Shown in pieces: positions 25,847 to 36,097 of a DNA stretch of 64,000 nt. Numbering within the stretch: the first letter of the stretch is position 1; the number at the start of each line of letters is the position of its first letter. The notes below the pieces were generated by a model. The model saw only the letters and a program-made list of their open reading frames with translations, did not search any database and had not been told where the DNA came from. The DNA is from Herpetosiphon gulosus (lineage in GTDB: Bacteria > Chloroflexota > Chloroflexia > Chloroflexales > Herpetosiphonaceae): assembly GCF_039545135.1 (NCBI RefSeq), contig NZ_BAABRU010000019.1, positions 1 to 64,000 on the forward strand. Reading direction: 5' to 3'. Position numbers and translations under genes: made by a program.

Positions 25847-27802
25847 ATGGGTGAAAATCGCTTCTTACGCAACAGTTTTGTGTATTTGATCATCGTAGTG
25901 GCGGCGTTGGCGCTCTTCTATCAATACATCAATGGTAGTCCTGGCAATACCAGCGAAAAGAGCTACAGTGAAATTCTCGACTTAGCCCTCCAAGGTAAAA
26001 TTGCCGAGATCGTCCAAACCGAAGGTCAAGTCGAGTTTCGGGCGACCACCAACGACACGCCACCCACCACCTATATTTCTCGCAAGAACAGCACGAGCGA
26101 AAGTATTGAAGAAATTCTTTCGCAAAAATCCCAAGATGCTAGCAAATTAGCCGAGCTTAAAGATCCTGAGAATAAGACGGCAATTGCAGCACCGTTGGAA
26201 AACGCTGCCAAAGTTAAGTTCAATCCTAAATCGGCTCCAGCTTGGGGCGGCATTTTAGGTGCAGCCTTGACCTTCTTGCTGCCCACCCTTTTGCTGATTG
26301 GCTTTTTCGTCTTTTTCATGCGCCAAGCCCAAGGCTCCAACAACCAAGCGATGTCGTTTGGTAAGAGCAAGGCCCGCATGTTCACTGGCGACAAACCATC
26401 GGTAACCTTCTCCGATGTTGCTGGCCAAGAAGAAGCCAAACAAGACTTAACCGAAGTGGTCGAGTTTCTTAAATTTCCTGAGAAATTTGCCCAACTTGGC
26501 GCACGCATTCCGCGTGGGGTTTTGATGGTTGGCCCTCCAGGTACTGGTAAAACTTTGCTCAGCCGTGCAGTTGCCGGCGAAGCAGGCGTACCATTCTTCT
26601 CAATCAGCGGTTCGGAATTTGTCGAAATGTTCGTTGGGGTTGGGGCAAGCCGCGTGCGCGATTTGTTTGAACAAGCCAAACGCAACGCTCCTTGTATCGT
26701 CTTTATCGACGAAGTTGATGCAGTTGGTCGCCAACGCGGTGCTGGCCTTGGTGGCTCGCACGATGAACGCGAACAAACGCTTAACCAAATCTTGGTTGAA
26801 ATGGACGGCTTCGATAGCAACACCAATGTGATTGTGATCGCCGCCACTAACCGCCCTGACGTGCTCGACCCAGCCTTGGTTCGCCCAGGCCGTTTCGACC
26901 GCCAAGTGGTGCTCGATGCTCCCGATATGCGTGGACGGGTTGAAGTGCTCAAGGTTCATACCAAGGGCAAGCCACTCTCCGAAGATGTTAATTTGGAAGC
27001 AATTGCCAAATTAACGCCTGGTTCATCGGGTGCTGACCTCGCCAACATCGTCAACGAAGCTGCTATCTTGGCTGCACGGCGCTCGAAAAAACGCATCGCC
27101 ATGCAAGAAATGCAAGATGCCACCGAACGAATTATGCTTGGCGGCCCAGAACGACGCTCACGGGTGATGACTCCCAAACAAAAAGAGTTGACCGCCTTCC
27201 ACGAAGCTGGTCACGCAATTGTTGCGAAAGCGATGCCTGGTGCAAACCCTGTGCATAAAGTGACGATTATTCCTCGTGGGATGGCTGGTGGCTACACCTT
27301 GATGATTCCCGATGAAGATCAAAGCTATATGAGCGTCTCGCAGTTTGAAGCCCAAATTGCTGTAGCCCTTGGTGGCCGCGCCGCTGAAGAATTGGTGCTG
27401 AGTGACTTCACCACTGGCGCTTCGGGCGATATCCAGCAAGTGACGCGTATGGCTCGGGCGATGGTTACCCGCTATGGGATGAGTTCAGAGCTGGGGCCAA
27501 TTGCCTTTGGCGAAAAAGAAGAGTTGATCTTCTTGGGTCGCGAAATCAGCGAACAACGCAACTATTCGGAAGAAACCTCACGCAAGATCGATTCGGAAGT
27601 GCGGCGCTTGGTCAGCGAAGGCCACGAACGTGCCCGCGCAATCTTGGAACGCAACCGTGAGGTGATGAACCGTATGGCCGAAGCCTTGATCGAGCATGAA
27701 AACCTCGATGGTGAGCCATTGCGCCAATTGCTCGACGAAGTAATTAAGTATAACTCCAATAATGGGGTTTATAACGACGCTTTGCCCAAGCAACGCATCT
27801 AA
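25847..27802 (+). CDS. ftsH: ATP-dependent zinc metalloprotease FtsH
   Basis: A hexameric membrane AAA+ protease that degrades misfolded membrane proteins and regulators. 651 residues. Membrane segments lie at about 8-25 and 143-162. Walker A GPPGTGKT is at 229-236, Walker B reads [12 protein letters not shown], the SRH is [18 protein letters not shown], and the zinc site HEAGH is at about 452. ATG 25847 was chosen for AGGAG eight bases upstream. Confidence 0.97.
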   Translation: MGENRFLRNSFVYLIIVVAALALFYQYINGSPGNTSEKSYSEILDLALQGKIAEIVQTEGQVEFRATTNDTPPTTYISRKNSTSESIEEILSQKSQDASKLAELKDPENKTAIAAPLENAAKVKFNPKSAPAWGGILGAALTFLLPTLLLIGFFVFFMRQAQGSNNQAMSFGKSKARMFTGDKPSVTFSDVAGQEEAKQDLTEVVEFLKFPEKFAQLGARIPRGVLMVGPPGTGKTLLSRAVAGEAGVPFFSISGSEFVEMFVGVGASRVRDLFEQAKRNAPCIVFIDEVDAVGRQRGAGLGGSHDEREQTLNQILVEMDGFDSNTNVIVIAATNRPDVLDPALVRPGRFDRQVVLDAPDMRGRVEVLKVHTKGKPLSEDVNLEAIAKLTPGSSGADLANIVNEAAILAARRSKKRIAMQEMQDATERIMLGGPERRSRVMTPKQKELTAFHEAGHAIVAKAMPGANPVHKVTIIPRGMAGGYTLMIPDEDQSYMSVSQFEAQIAVALGGRAAEELVLSDFTTGASGDIQQVTRMARAMVTRYGMSSELGPIAFGEKEELIFLGREISEQRNYSEETSRKIDSEVRRLVSEGHERARAILERNREVMNRMAEALIEHENLDGEPLRQLLDEVIKYNSNNGVYNDALPKQRI

Positions 27803-27827
27803 ATCAAAGCGTAACGATTGATCGAAG

Positions 27828-27864
27828 AATTGGCGCAGGCAGTGATGCTTGCGCCAATTTTTTG
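27828..27864 (+). terminator. Terminator after ftsH
   Basis: A 14-bp stem (27828-27841 with 27846-27859, one G-U pair) closed by loop GTGA and followed by a run of T. A classic intrinsic terminator. Confidence 0.9.
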
Positions 27865-27960
27865 CCAAGCTTCTCAAGCATACGCTATAATGGTCAACAA
27901 AAACTCATGATTGAGCGGCACACTGGGGTGTGCACAATTGTTAACCGTAGGAGTTATCCG

Positions 27961-28719
27961 ATGTCAGGGCATACAAAATGGCATGAAATTCGCCGCAAAA
28001 AAGGGGTTCTTGATCAACGCCGAGGCCAACGCTGGACGAAAATCGCTCGTGATATTACGATCGCCGCCCGCGAAGGTGGTGGCAGCCCCGACATGAACTT
28101 CCGGCTGCGCTTGGCGATTGAAAAAGCCAAAGCCGATAATATGCCATCGGATAATATTCAACGAGCAATTGATCGCGGCACTGGCGTAAGCGGTGAAGCA
28201 GCGCTCGAAGAAGTTACCTACGAAGGCTATGGCCCAGGCGGAATTGCAGTGATCGTCGATGCTGCCACCGACAATCGCAACCGCACCGTTTCCGAAATTC
28301 GCACCGCCTTTAACAAAAATGGTGGAACGCTCGGCGAAGGCGGTTCAGTCGGTTGGATGTTTGACATCAAAGGTTTGATCAGTATTGATCGAACTGAAAA
28401 AACCGACCCCGATGAAGTGACCTTGCTGGCGATCGATGCTGATGCTGATGATGTGATTGTCAACGACGATGCAATTATTGTTTACACCGAGTTTAGTAAA
28501 TTGGCGGCGGTGCGCGATGCGCTCAATGAACAAGGCCTGAAAATCAGCACGGCGGAAAAAACCATGCTGGCCAAGACAATCATGGAAGCTGACGAAGCGA
28601 CGACCTTCCAGATTTTGCGGCTAATGGAGCGGCTCGAAGATCTCGATGATGTGCAAAAAGTCTATAGCAACCTTGAAGTATCCGATGAACTAGCCGAAAA
28701 ATATGCCGAACAAGGCTAG
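27961..28719 (+). CDS. YebC/PmpR-family regulatory protein
   Basis: 252 residues, opening with the invariant [15 protein letters not shown] (usually KWANIKHRKG) and containing [23 protein letters not shown] and [11 protein letters not shown]. Family members were described as DNA-binding regulators and more recently as translation factors at stalling sequences. ATG 27961 has AGGAG seven bases upstream. It is a single-gene unit with a terminator on either side. Confidence 0.93.
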   Translation: MSGHTKWHEIRRKKGVLDQRRGQRWTKIARDITIAAREGGGSPDMNFRLRLAIEKAKADNMPSDNIQRAIDRGTGVSGEAALEEVTYEGYGPGGIAVIVDAATDNRNRTVSEIRTAFNKNGGTLGEGGSVGWMFDIKGLISIDRTEKTDPDEVTLLAIDADADDVIVNDDAIIVYTEFSKLAAVRDALNEQGLKISTAEKTMLAKTIMEADEATTFQILRLMERLEDLDDVQKVYSNLEVSDELAEKYAEQG

Positions 28720-29048
28720 TTAATTGGCTGCATGCAGCCAGAACCAGCACGGTTTTAACTGTGCTGGTTTTGTTTAAGTTTGTGTTATCCCCACCAAATC
28801 CAAGCCAAATAGTAAAACAGAATAAGGCGATTCTGGTATAATCAGGGACGATTATCCAAACCCTTGCAGTACAGAAGTCCTATGGACAACCTACGCTATG
28901 CCTCAACTTCATGCCAAGAAAGCAGGGTATGAAGCTAGATCTACAGGTTAAACACCATGATATACAGCGCAATTGCAGCAAGGGGCGCACACTCCCGCCC
29001 CATCCAGCACTATCCAGCACTATCCGCTAGCTCACGAGGAGACGCACG
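28720..29048. other. Intergenic region: terminator, promoter and long structured leader
   Basis: After yebC comes a terminator (28742-28777). An extended -10 TGGTATAAT (28834-28842) then predicts a start near 28849, leaving a leader of about 200 bases before the FHA gene. The leader contains a 9-bp hairpin (28907-28915 with 28926-28934, loop of ten) and further short complements. No gene is seen. Confidence 0.55.
28742..28777 (+). terminator. Terminator after yebC-type gene
   Basis: Stem AACCAGCAC (28742-28750) with GTGCTGGTT (28761-28769), extended inward by three pairs, then TTTTGTTT. Confidence 0.88.
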
Positions 29049-29885
29049 ATGACCAATTTTGAGTTCTGGCAAAAAGTTAAGGAAATGGGTCAGATCACGT
29101 ATGACTGGTGGTATCCTACGATTGCGCTTCCGGCTTTAATTTGGGCAGTTTCGGTTCTCTTCTTGGCAATCTTTGCCGCACGTAAAATTAAAAAAGTGCA
29201 TAATCGCTTTTTAACCCTCTTTTTATCGACCATTCCAGTATTGTTGATCTTCCCATCGGCCTATATTACCCAAGCTCTTGGCAGTGCGCTGAATCGGGTT
29301 GGTTATACGTTGCCTGAGAATGTCAACGATTTTGCCAGCAACGATGCACTCGTGCTCGGCAATTATCTGAATGCCTTTGGCTTATGGGGAGTATTGGGCA
29401 TCACCTTCACCTTACCGTTGATTCTGAGCAGCCTCTCACGCAGCGAAGTGCCAGTGATCAGCCCAGCCATTCGCAATGCCACCAAAACCATCACCAATAT
29501 TGCTACCCGCGCTTTTGGCCGACGTGGCGGAGCTGGCGGTGGTGGGCGGATTAATGCACCCTATGGCTCGATCACAATCAACAATGGCTCGCGTAAAGGC
29601 TCAATCGAAGCCTTACGACCCGATTTTACAATTGGCGGCAAGGGTGATATCCAAGTTAGTGATGTAATTGTTTCACGGACCCATGCCAAATTTGTGTTGG
29701 AAGATAATCAAATTGCCGTGATTGACCTTGGTAGCACCAACGGCACTTTCTTGGTGCGCGATGGTCAAGGCTTTATGCTCGATAGTCAGCCTGTGCCGCT
29801 TGAACATGGCGATATGCTCTATCTCGGCGACCCCAACCAAGACAATGCAGTAGAAATGGTATTTGAGTTTAATACAGGAGCATAA
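29049..29885 (+). CDS. Membrane protein with C-terminal FHA domain
   Basis: 278 residues. Three membrane segments lie in the first 140 residues (PALIWAVSVLFLAIFAA, FLTLFLSTIPVLLIFPSAY, ALGLWGVLGITFTLPLIL region). A Gly-rich linker and a cytoplasmic FHA domain follow (FTIGGKGDIQVSDVIVSRTHAKF, VIDLGSTNGTFL). FHA domains bind phosphothreonine, so it is a natural reader for the kinase encoded two genes downstream. GAGGAG lies seven bases before ATG. It is the first gene of the kinase/phosphatase cluster. Confidence 0.87.
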   Translation: MTNFEFWQKVKEMGQITYDWWYPTIALPALIWAVSVLFLAIFAARKIKKVHNRFLTLFLSTIPVLLIFPSAYITQALGSALNRVGYTLPENVNDFASNDALVLGNYLNAFGLWGVLGITFTLPLILSSLSRSEVPVISPAIRNATKTITNIATRAFGRRGGAGGGGRINAPYGSITINNGSRKGSIEALRPDFTIGGKGDIQVSDVIVSRTHAKFVLEDNQIAVIDLGSTNGTFLVRDGQGFMLDSQPVPLEHGDMLYLGDPNQDNAVEMVFEFNTGA

Positions 29886-29889
29886 CCTC

Positions 29890-31080
29890 ATGAAAACGTG
29901 GATTTTGCGTTGTAGCCTTGCGTTGCTGCTGCTCTCGCCAGTTTTGACCTATGCTCAAGCAGCCTATGAAGTTAAACTCACCGATGCTCAATTACTGCAA
30001 GATCGGGTGGTCAACTTCAAGATGCGGGTGACTGATACGACCACTGGTCAGGATGTACCACCTTTGGAACCTGGCGATATTGCAATTTATCAAGATGGTC
30101 AATTGCTAACAGATTCTCAATTGGTGATGCATGCCATCACCACTGATGCGACCCACCCAACCAGCCACACGATTCCCTTTGATAGCCAAAATGTTTTACG
30201 CGCTTCGGGGGCAACGATTGGCTTGGTGACTGATTTAAGTGTTGCGCTCGGCGATCCGTTTATCGGCGAAGTTCGCACTGCTGCTGAAAGCTGGATCAAC
30301 CTTGGTAACGCGGTTTCACCCAACGATCCAGAATCGATTGGTTTGTTTATTCCGCGCTCATCAAATAGCCAATCAACCCGTCCAGCCGCTGCACCCGAGT
30401 TTGATCGCGACCACAATAAAATTATTGGGGTTTTGCGCACTGAGCCACCACGCGATGGTGCAACCAATTTGTATGGGGCAGTCTTAGAGGCCGTTACTGC
30501 TACCGCAGCCGAAGCCAAAAAACGCGGCACTGATAGCTATGTAGTGGTATTTGGCGATGGCTCGGTTACCCCCGATAGCGCTGGTTTGTTCAGCCAAATC
30601 GTCGATCTTGCCAATAAAAACAACACGATTATTATTGCCGTTGGGATTGGCAAGACTGAAAATTTGGATAAAGCTAGCAATCAACTGCCTAATTTAGCCA
30701 GCAGCACCAACGGGCGCTACGTTGCTGGAGGCCCAGAAGAGCGGCCAAGCAAAATGGAGCAAGCCTATAAAGCCTTGGTTAAGCCCGTTAACCGCACTGG
30801 CTACGATCTGGCATTTGCCCATACAGCACCGCGCGACGATAAACAACACACCTTCCAAGTTAAGGTGACGATTGCAGGCCAAACCTGGGAAAGCTCAACT
30901 TTGCCAATTCCAATTGGTGGGCTAGCCACCGAATCGGAGTTTACCTCGTTAAGCCAACTTCAAAAATATTATCTACTGCGTGGCGTGCCCGCCGCAATTA
31001 TTTTGGCAGCAGTCACAACCGCTTTAGCAACCGCCACCCGCCGTCGCCCAACTCGGATTGATCCAGGGGCTGGCAAGTAG
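29890..31080 (+). CDS. Secreted von Willebrand factor A domain protein with C-terminal anchor
   Basis: 396 residues. A Sec signal peptide (MKTWILRCSLALLLLSPVLTYAQA) leads to a beta-sandwich of about 90 residues, then a VWA domain (IGLVTDLSVALGD, where the MIDAS motif is DLSVA rather than DxSxS, and later YVVVFGDGSVTPD). A C-terminal membrane segment (PAAIILAAVTTALATA) is followed by a basic tail. The domain faces outward. ATG 29890 was chosen with GGAG upstream and a proper signal peptide. It begins five bases after the FHA gene. Confidence 0.85.
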   Translation: MKTWILRCSLALLLLSPVLTYAQAAYEVKLTDAQLLQDRVVNFKMRVTDTTTGQDVPPLEPGDIAIYQDGQLLTDSQLVMHAITTDATHPTSHTIPFDSQNVLRASGATIGLVTDLSVALGDPFIGEVRTAAESWINLGNAVSPNDPESIGLFIPRSSNSQSTRPAAAPEFDRDHNKIIGVLRTEPPRDGATNLYGAVLEAVTATAAEAKKRGTDSYVVVFGDGSVTPDSAGLFSQIVDLANKNNTIIIAVGIGKTENLDKASNQLPNLASSTNGRYVAGGPEERPSKMEQAYKALVKPVNRTGYDLAFAHTAPRDDKQHTFQVKVTIAGQTWESSTLPIPIGGLATESEFTSLSQLQKYYLLRGVPAAIILAAVTTALATATRRRPTRIDPGAGK

Positions 31081-31098
31081 GCTATCGGAGGAGCGACT

Positions 31099-32484
31099 AT
31101 GCATCTTGTTGCAGGTCAACAATATGGGCGCTATGAAATTGTTGATGATCGTTTGGCGGAGGGGCTTTCCGGCCCGGTCTATCATGCGATCATCAACCAC
31201 GATGATGGGCATCGTGAAGAAGTGGCGCTCAAATTTCTGACGAACAAACTTCCTCAAGTTCGTCAGTATTTTATGAATGAGGAACGTTTGCTGAAGAAAG
31301 CCGAGCACCCCCATGTGATCGGCTTTGTGCACAGTAATGTCCGTGACGAGCCCTATACGCTAGCCACGACGTTTGTTTATGCCTACAGCAATAAAGAGTT
31401 ATCGAAGCAAAAAAGCGAAACTATCGCGCTACAAATTGCCGAGCAAATTGGCAGCGCGTTGGATTATCTGCATATTGCCCACCCCGATAGCCCAGTTATT
31501 CATCGTGATGTAAAGCCCGATAACATTTTGGTTGATAAAGCCTCGCACGATGCGATTCTGATTGACCTCAGCGTGGCTTCACACGAACGCTTTGCCTTGG
31601 TCGATGAACGTGGTTTTGGTACACCACCGTATATGGCTCCTGAGCAATATACGGGGCATGAAGTGCCAGCAACCGACCAATATGCCTTGGCCTTGGTTGT
31701 CTACTACTTCCTAACTGGCGATACGATTCCAACGATCAAACCGCCCAAAATCAAGGGCATGGAATCGAATGATCCCCAAGTATATCAATCAGCTTTGGCG
31801 ATCTGGAATACTGAATTTCGTCAGCAATTGGCGGCTCAGAACGAGCGGATTCGCAAAAACTTGGCCAAACATCCCACCGCAATCGAGGTTTTCTTAAAAG
31901 CGACTGCCTTCGAGCCAACCGAGCGGTATAGTTCATGTGCAGCCTTCAGTATGGCCATGCACGAAGCGTTGCGCAACGATGGAGCCGCATTTGCCGCTCC
32001 AAGCATGCCGATCAGCAATTCACGGCGCTCAACCATGATCAGTATTGGGGCAATTAGTGCTCTGGTTTTAATTGCAGTGCTCTTTTTATTGTTGGGTGGT
32101 GGCGATACGCCTGATCCAAATGGTAAAGCAACGCCAGAACAAGCGGCGATGCCTCCAACCTCAACCTTACCCGAAACCCCCACTACTGGTGGTATTCCAA
32201 CGGTCACGATCGAGGCGGTTATTCCAACCTCAACCTTACCACCAATAGTTTCACCAACTGCTGGGGGTCGTGAGGTAACCCTAAGTCAAGGCTATATTTT
32301 ACGGGCCCGACCTGGCGATGGTAGCGCGAATGCCCTTGGAAGTGGCCAAGCGCTTGAAGGCCAAAAGTTTCTTGTGCTTGATGAGAACCCCAGCACAATC
32401 AATGGTGATCAACGGAAATGGTTCAATGTACAACGTATCAACGGTGGAGAAATAGGATGGCTACCAGAAACAGTCTTACGCTAG
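31099..32484 (+). CDS. Receptor-like Ser/Thr protein kinase with extracellular SH3-type domain
   Basis: 461 residues. The kinase domain covers about 1-290: VALKFL (ATP lysine), VIHRDVKPDNILV (catalytic loop intact), then LIDLSVA in place of DFG (the metal Asp is kept), and GTPPYMAPEQ. The glycine-rich loop is atypical (DRLAEGLSGPVYHA). One membrane segment (ISALVLIAVLFLLLGGG) precedes a Thr/Pro-rich linker and an SH3-like module (ILRARPGDGSANALGSGQ, ending EIGWLPETVLR). Probably active. It is followed 19 bases later by its likely antagonist, a PP2C phosphatase. Confidence 0.88.
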   Translation: MHLVAGQQYGRYEIVDDRLAEGLSGPVYHAIINHDDGHREEVALKFLTNKLPQVRQYFMNEERLLKKAEHPHVIGFVHSNVRDEPYTLATTFVYAYSNKELSKQKSETIALQIAEQIGSALDYLHIAHPDSPVIHRDVKPDNILVDKASHDAILIDLSVASHERFALVDERGFGTPPYMAPEQYTGHEVPATDQYALALVVYYFLTGDTIPTIKPPKIKGMESNDPQVYQSALAIWNTEFRQQLAAQNERIRKNLAKHPTAIEVFLKATAFEPTERYSSCAAFSMAMHEALRNDGAAFAAPSMPISNSRRSTMISIGAISALVLIAVLFLLLGGGDTPDPNGKATPEQAAMPPTSTLPETPTTGGIPTVTIEAVIPTSTLPPIVSPTAGGREVTLSQGYILRARPGDGSANALGSGQALEGQKFLVLDENPSTINGDQRKWFNVQRINGGEIGWLPETVLR

Positions 32485-32503
32485 GCCACCAAGGAGCATT
32501 GCA

Positions 32504-34081
32504 ATGAGTCAAGCAGCAAATCTGCCTAACCTCGTGGTCTATGGTCAAAGCGATGTTGGGCGACAACGGAATAATAACGAAGATAATTTGGCATGGCGAC
32601 ATGCCGATGAACGCAGTTTTGGCACCAAATTGGTCAACGGGGTAACCGAACTTTTCGCCAAAATTCGCGGCGGTGGCGCAACTGGGTTTAGTGTCAAGAT
32701 CGAGCATAAATTGCTGGCTAGCCATGGTCGGCTGTATGTTGTCGCCGATGGGGTCGGCGGTAACGACGATGGTGAGTTGGCTAGCCGCGCCGTTGTCGAA
32801 TATACGACCAAGTTTTTCTATAATAGCGACCCCAAAAGCTACAAAAGCAAACAAGATCAACTAAATGCGGCAATTCAATATGCCACCAAAATGGTTTATA
32901 AAGAGGCTGGCAATACCAACCGCGCCTCAACCTTAGTGTTGGCATTGGTTTGGGATGAAGGCACACTTCGCAAGATTATTTTCTCGAATGTTGGCGATAG
33001 CAAAGGCTATTTGTTCCGCGCCAACAACACCGAATATGATCGTGCAGTCCAAACCAAAGATCATGTCAACGCCATGAACAAAAGCCTCTGGCAATCCATG
33101 GGCGACCCCGAGGTAACGCCTCACTTCAGCGATGAACTGGTTTTGGGCAAAGATGATGTGATTGTGTTGTGCTCAGACGGGCTTTCCGATGGGGTGCAGG
33201 CTGAAGAAATTGGCAAAATTGCCACCCGCAATGCTCCCCAAAATGCGACAACTGAGTTGATCAGCCTTGCTAATGAGCGCGGCGGCCACGATAACATCAC
33301 CAATGTGGTGGTGCGTAACGGCCCTGCGCCAATTCAATGGGGAGCCTTAGGCGGGATTTTGGGAGTTGTGCTCTTGGTTGCGGCCCTCTTGGGTGGGATT
33401 GTGTTTATCGGTGGTGATGATGTCCCATCCGGTACCAGTGGACGCAACGCGATTAGCATTCCAACCAGACCAATCATTACAATGGTCGATGGTTCGTTTG
33501 CCACGGTGACCTTGCCTGCTGAGACCGCTACGGCTGAAGCGCTTTTAATTCAGCAAGCGACCGAAAATCCAGTGCCAACCGATACTTTAGTGCCGCAAGC
33601 GACCAGCGCACCTGGTACAAACCCAACTGCACGGCCAGCAGCAACAACAGCGCCAACCAATCGGCCAGCAGCGACAAACCCACCAGTGGTGCAGCCAACT
33701 ACTCCACCAGTGGTAATCCAACCGACCAACCCACCAGCCCCAGGCGATCGCGATGGCGATGGCTTTACTGACGATGTTGATGGTTGTCCTGATGTGGCAG
33801 GCCCAAACAATGGTTGTCCAGCACCAGTTGAGCCAACTCAACCACCAGCCGTCGGCGATAGCGATGGCGATACGATTCCTGATGATCGTGATGCTTGTCC
33901 AAACGAGCCTGGCGATCCATCACGCAATGGTTGTCCAAAACCAGTTGAGCAGCCAACCGAGCGGCCAACCAATACGCCACGGCCAACCGAACAACCAACC
34001 ACACCGCCAGATCCGCCAACCAATACACCACGGCCAACAGATCCGCCATTGCCAACACCAGTCCCACCACCATTACCATAG
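32504..34081 (+). CDS. Membrane PP2C-type Ser/Thr phosphatase with thrombospondin-3-like extracellular tail
   Basis: 525 residues. The PPM domain is complete: RNNNEDNLAW, VVADGVGGNDDG, LCSDGLSDGV and GGHDNIT provide the metal-binding acids. One membrane segment (LGGILGVVLLVAALLGGIVF) is followed by a Thr/Pro-rich stalk and two Asp-rich calcium-binding repeats (DRDGDGFTDDVDGCPDVAG and DSDGDTIPDDRDACPNEPG). It reverses the kinase reaction inside while its tail samples the outside. The tail is nearly the same as that of the kinase at 37200. Confidence 0.9.
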   Translation: MSQAANLPNLVVYGQSDVGRQRNNNEDNLAWRHADERSFGTKLVNGVTELFAKIRGGGATGFSVKIEHKLLASHGRLYVVADGVGGNDDGELASRAVVEYTTKFFYNSDPKSYKSKQDQLNAAIQYATKMVYKEAGNTNRASTLVLALVWDEGTLRKIIFSNVGDSKGYLFRANNTEYDRAVQTKDHVNAMNKSLWQSMGDPEVTPHFSDELVLGKDDVIVLCSDGLSDGVQAEEIGKIATRNAPQNATTELISLANERGGHDNITNVVVRNGPAPIQWGALGGILGVVLLVAALLGGIVFIGGDDVPSGTSGRNAISIPTRPIITMVDGSFATVTLPAETATAEALLIQQATENPVPTDTLVPQATSAPGTNPTARPAATTAPTNRPAATNPPVVQPTTPPVVIQPTNPPAPGDRDGDGFTDDVDGCPDVAGPNNGCPAPVEPTQPPAVGDSDGDTIPDDRDACPNEPGDPSRNGCPKPVEQPTERPTNTPRPTEQPTTPPDPPTNTPRPTDPPLPTPVPPPLP

Positions 34082-34138
34082 ATCAGGTAGGAGTCGGTTA
34101 TACCTAGTTAGCGCAATTGAAATTATAGGGATAGCACA

Positions 34139-35068
34139 ATGCAGAAGTTTCAGCGTCTATCGTTAGTACTATTGTTCATCAGCCTAAGTCTCATGCTGCA
34201 ACCAATCAGCCATGCCCAACAAGACCTTAAGTCGCCAGCTGCGCCAACAATTGACCAGCCGAATGCCCTCGCCGCCCCACCGGTGATTGGCTGGGATCAA
34301 ATAGCTGCAACCGTAATTGAAGGCCAAGACCTTATTTTAGCGGTGCGCGTCAAAAGCATTGATCCAGGTGATTCGGTCGATATTGGGATTACCTATGAAG
34401 TTTATAATGGGACAGCCCAATCGCCCGCTGATTATAATCGAACCTTAACCTTGGTTAGTAATAATCAACCAATCAACGGTACGGTTGCAATGAGAGGGGC
34501 AGAACGAGTCCAATATATCAAAGTTGATACCAATATGGATGGCAACAACAACGAAGGGCTTGAAACGTTTTTTATTGATATCTCGGTAGCAGGAGCCCAA
34601 ATTGACCCAAGCATGGGCAATCGGGTAACCGTTACAATTGCCAAGGACCAAAAGTTCTATCCGGCGTTCGCCGACTTCCAAGGGTGTAGCGATGTCGCCG
34701 AGCCAACCAACAACAATCCTAATAACGGAGCGCTTTTGGCAATTAATGGGGGGACATGCCAAAGCGATTTTGCCAATGAAATTCCAGGCGATTCCGATTA
34801 TTATCTATTGAGCCAAGCGACCAATGGCTCGTTGCGGCTTTTATTGGCAAATGTAACGCCGAACCAGCATGACTTTAACCTCTATCTTTATCGTCAACGC
34901 ACCGATGGATCGTTTGAGTTCTTGCAACAATCAACCAATCAAGCTCAAATTGCCGATTCAATTAGCTTCGCAGCAACGGCGAATACCGTCTATTTAGCAC
35001 GGGTTTACTGGGTTATCAGCACCGGAACCGCTACCCCAGTTTATCAATTGAGTGCAACAGCCCAATAA
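34139..35068 (+). CDS. Secreted Calx-beta / PPC domain protein 1
   Basis: 309 residues. A signal peptide (LVLLFISLSLMLQPISHA) leads to a Calx-beta-like sandwich of about 110 residues (YNGTAQSPADYNRTLTL, ETFFIDISVAGAQ). A C-terminal bacterial pre-peptidase-type (PPC) domain follows (PGDSDYYLLSQATNGSL, HDFNLYLYRQ, VYLARVYWV). A non-enzymatic surface or matrix protein. Two paralogues follow at once. It may be a ligand or adhesin linked to the kinase/phosphatase receptors, by context only. Confidence 0.78.
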   Translation: MQKFQRLSLVLLFISLSLMLQPISHAQQDLKSPAAPTIDQPNALAAPPVIGWDQIAATVIEGQDLILAVRVKSIDPGDSVDIGITYEVYNGTAQSPADYNRTLTLVSNNQPINGTVAMRGAERVQYIKVDTNMDGNNNEGLETFFIDISVAGAQIDPSMGNRVTVTIAKDQKFYPAFADFQGCSDVAEPTNNNPNNGALLAINGGTCQSDFANEIPGDSDYYLLSQATNGSLRLLLANVTPNQHDFNLYLYRQRTDGSFEFLQQSTNQAQIADSISFAATANTVYLARVYWVISTGTATPVYQLSATAQ

Positions 35069-35099
35069 GTGTATCACCAAGGAGAGTAGAGTTTATGAA

Positions 35100-35130
35100 G
35101 CATGCTAGCTCCACTGAGGAGCTAGCATGC
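35100..35130. repeat. Perfect inverted repeat between Calx-beta genes
   Basis: GCATGCTAGCTCC (35100-35112) and GGAGCTAGCATGC (35118-35130) form a perfect 13-bp stem with loop ACTGA. No T-run follows. Possibly a processing site or protein-binding site. Confidence 0.7.
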
Positions 35131-35159
35131 CCCAACTAATTATCCAAAGGAGTGTTAGG

Positions 35160-36011
35160 ATGCTGCGGTGGTCTCGTTTTATTCTTATGTTCTTGTTCAT
35201 TCAACATATGCTCATCACAAGTAGTTTTGCTAGCCCTGAAGCCCCTCAAGCAATTACGGTCTCGTGGCAAACTACTAAGGTTTCAACCACTGAAGGTGTC
35301 AGTGTTTGGTTAGCGGTTGTGGTTAATGGAGCTGACCCATCTGCTAATGTTGATATTGACCTTAGATATAATACCCAAGGTGTTACAGCCGCTGCTGGAT
35401 CAGATTACGCTGGCTCAATGGGTAATAATTTCAATATCAGTGGGCAAACTCGGGTTAGGTTAATCAGAATAGAAATTTATTACAATAACTATTACGAAAA
35501 CCATGAAACATTTCTTGTACAACTCAATTCTCGCACGAGTGGGATTGATGTTGTAGGCGAGGCAAAAGCGGAAGTAACGATTTCGCGTAGTCGTCAATTT
35601 GGGGGCATGGTTGGCAATCTGCAATCATGTTTAAACTCAAGTGGCACAGCCAACGATCTACCCGTAACTGCTGGAATGATCAACCCCAATGGCGGTTGGT
35701 GTGATAACCATTTCATTAATGCACCAGCCCAAGCTTCCGATTATTATTACTTTATTGCGCCAAAAAACGGTCGGGTAGATATTGATCTGCTCAATACAAC
35801 CCCTGATCAGCATGATTATAATCTGTATCTCTATGTGCATAATGGCGGTAACGACTACACCTTTATGCAACAATCGACAAATGCTGGTCAACAAGCTGAA
35901 GGAATATCGGCAAGCATCAGCGCTGGCGCACGCTATTTGATTCGGGTCTACTTTGTGAGCAAAACTGGTAACAAAGACCCCTACTATCGGCTAAAAGCTA
36001 ACGTTCCTTAA
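35160..36011 (+). CDS. Secreted Calx-beta / PPC domain protein 2
   Basis: 283 residues with the same order as the preceding gene: signal peptide (FILMFLFIQHMLITSSFA), Calx-beta-like domain (AAAGSDYAGSMGN, ETFLVQLNSRTSG), PPC domain (ASDYYYFIAPKNGRVDIDLL, HDYNLYLYVHNGG). ATG 35160 has AAGGAG seven bases upstream. The in-frame ATG at 35127 lies in the inverted repeat. Confidence 0.78.
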   Translation: MLRWSRFILMFLFIQHMLITSSFASPEAPQAITVSWQTTKVSTTEGVSVWLAVVVNGADPSANVDIDLRYNTQGVTAAAGSDYAGSMGNNFNISGQTRVRLIRIEIYYNNYYENHETFLVQLNSRTSGIDVVGEAKAEVTISRSRQFGGMVGNLQSCLNSSGTANDLPVTAGMINPNGGWCDNHFINAPAQASDYYYFIAPKNGRVDIDLLNTTPDQHDYNLYLYVHNGGNDYTFMQQSTNAGQQAEGISASISAGARYLIRVYFVSKTGNKDPYYRLKANVP

Positions 36012-36097
36012 GCAACCGCATGCCTCATATGAGAGTTGCTCGACTAGAGTTTAGATAGGTCATCTTAATTTTCAGTGTGTAGGACAGGAATTCGTAT

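Noticed and set aside
26071-26952. Long minus-strand open frame (293 codons) inside ftsH
   Set aside because: It is antisense to a certain gene, has no ribosome site and no protein character; a codon-bias shadow.
33587-34079. Minus-strand frames opposite the PP2C stalk
   Set aside because: Produced by the Pro/Thr-rich codon repeats of the real gene.
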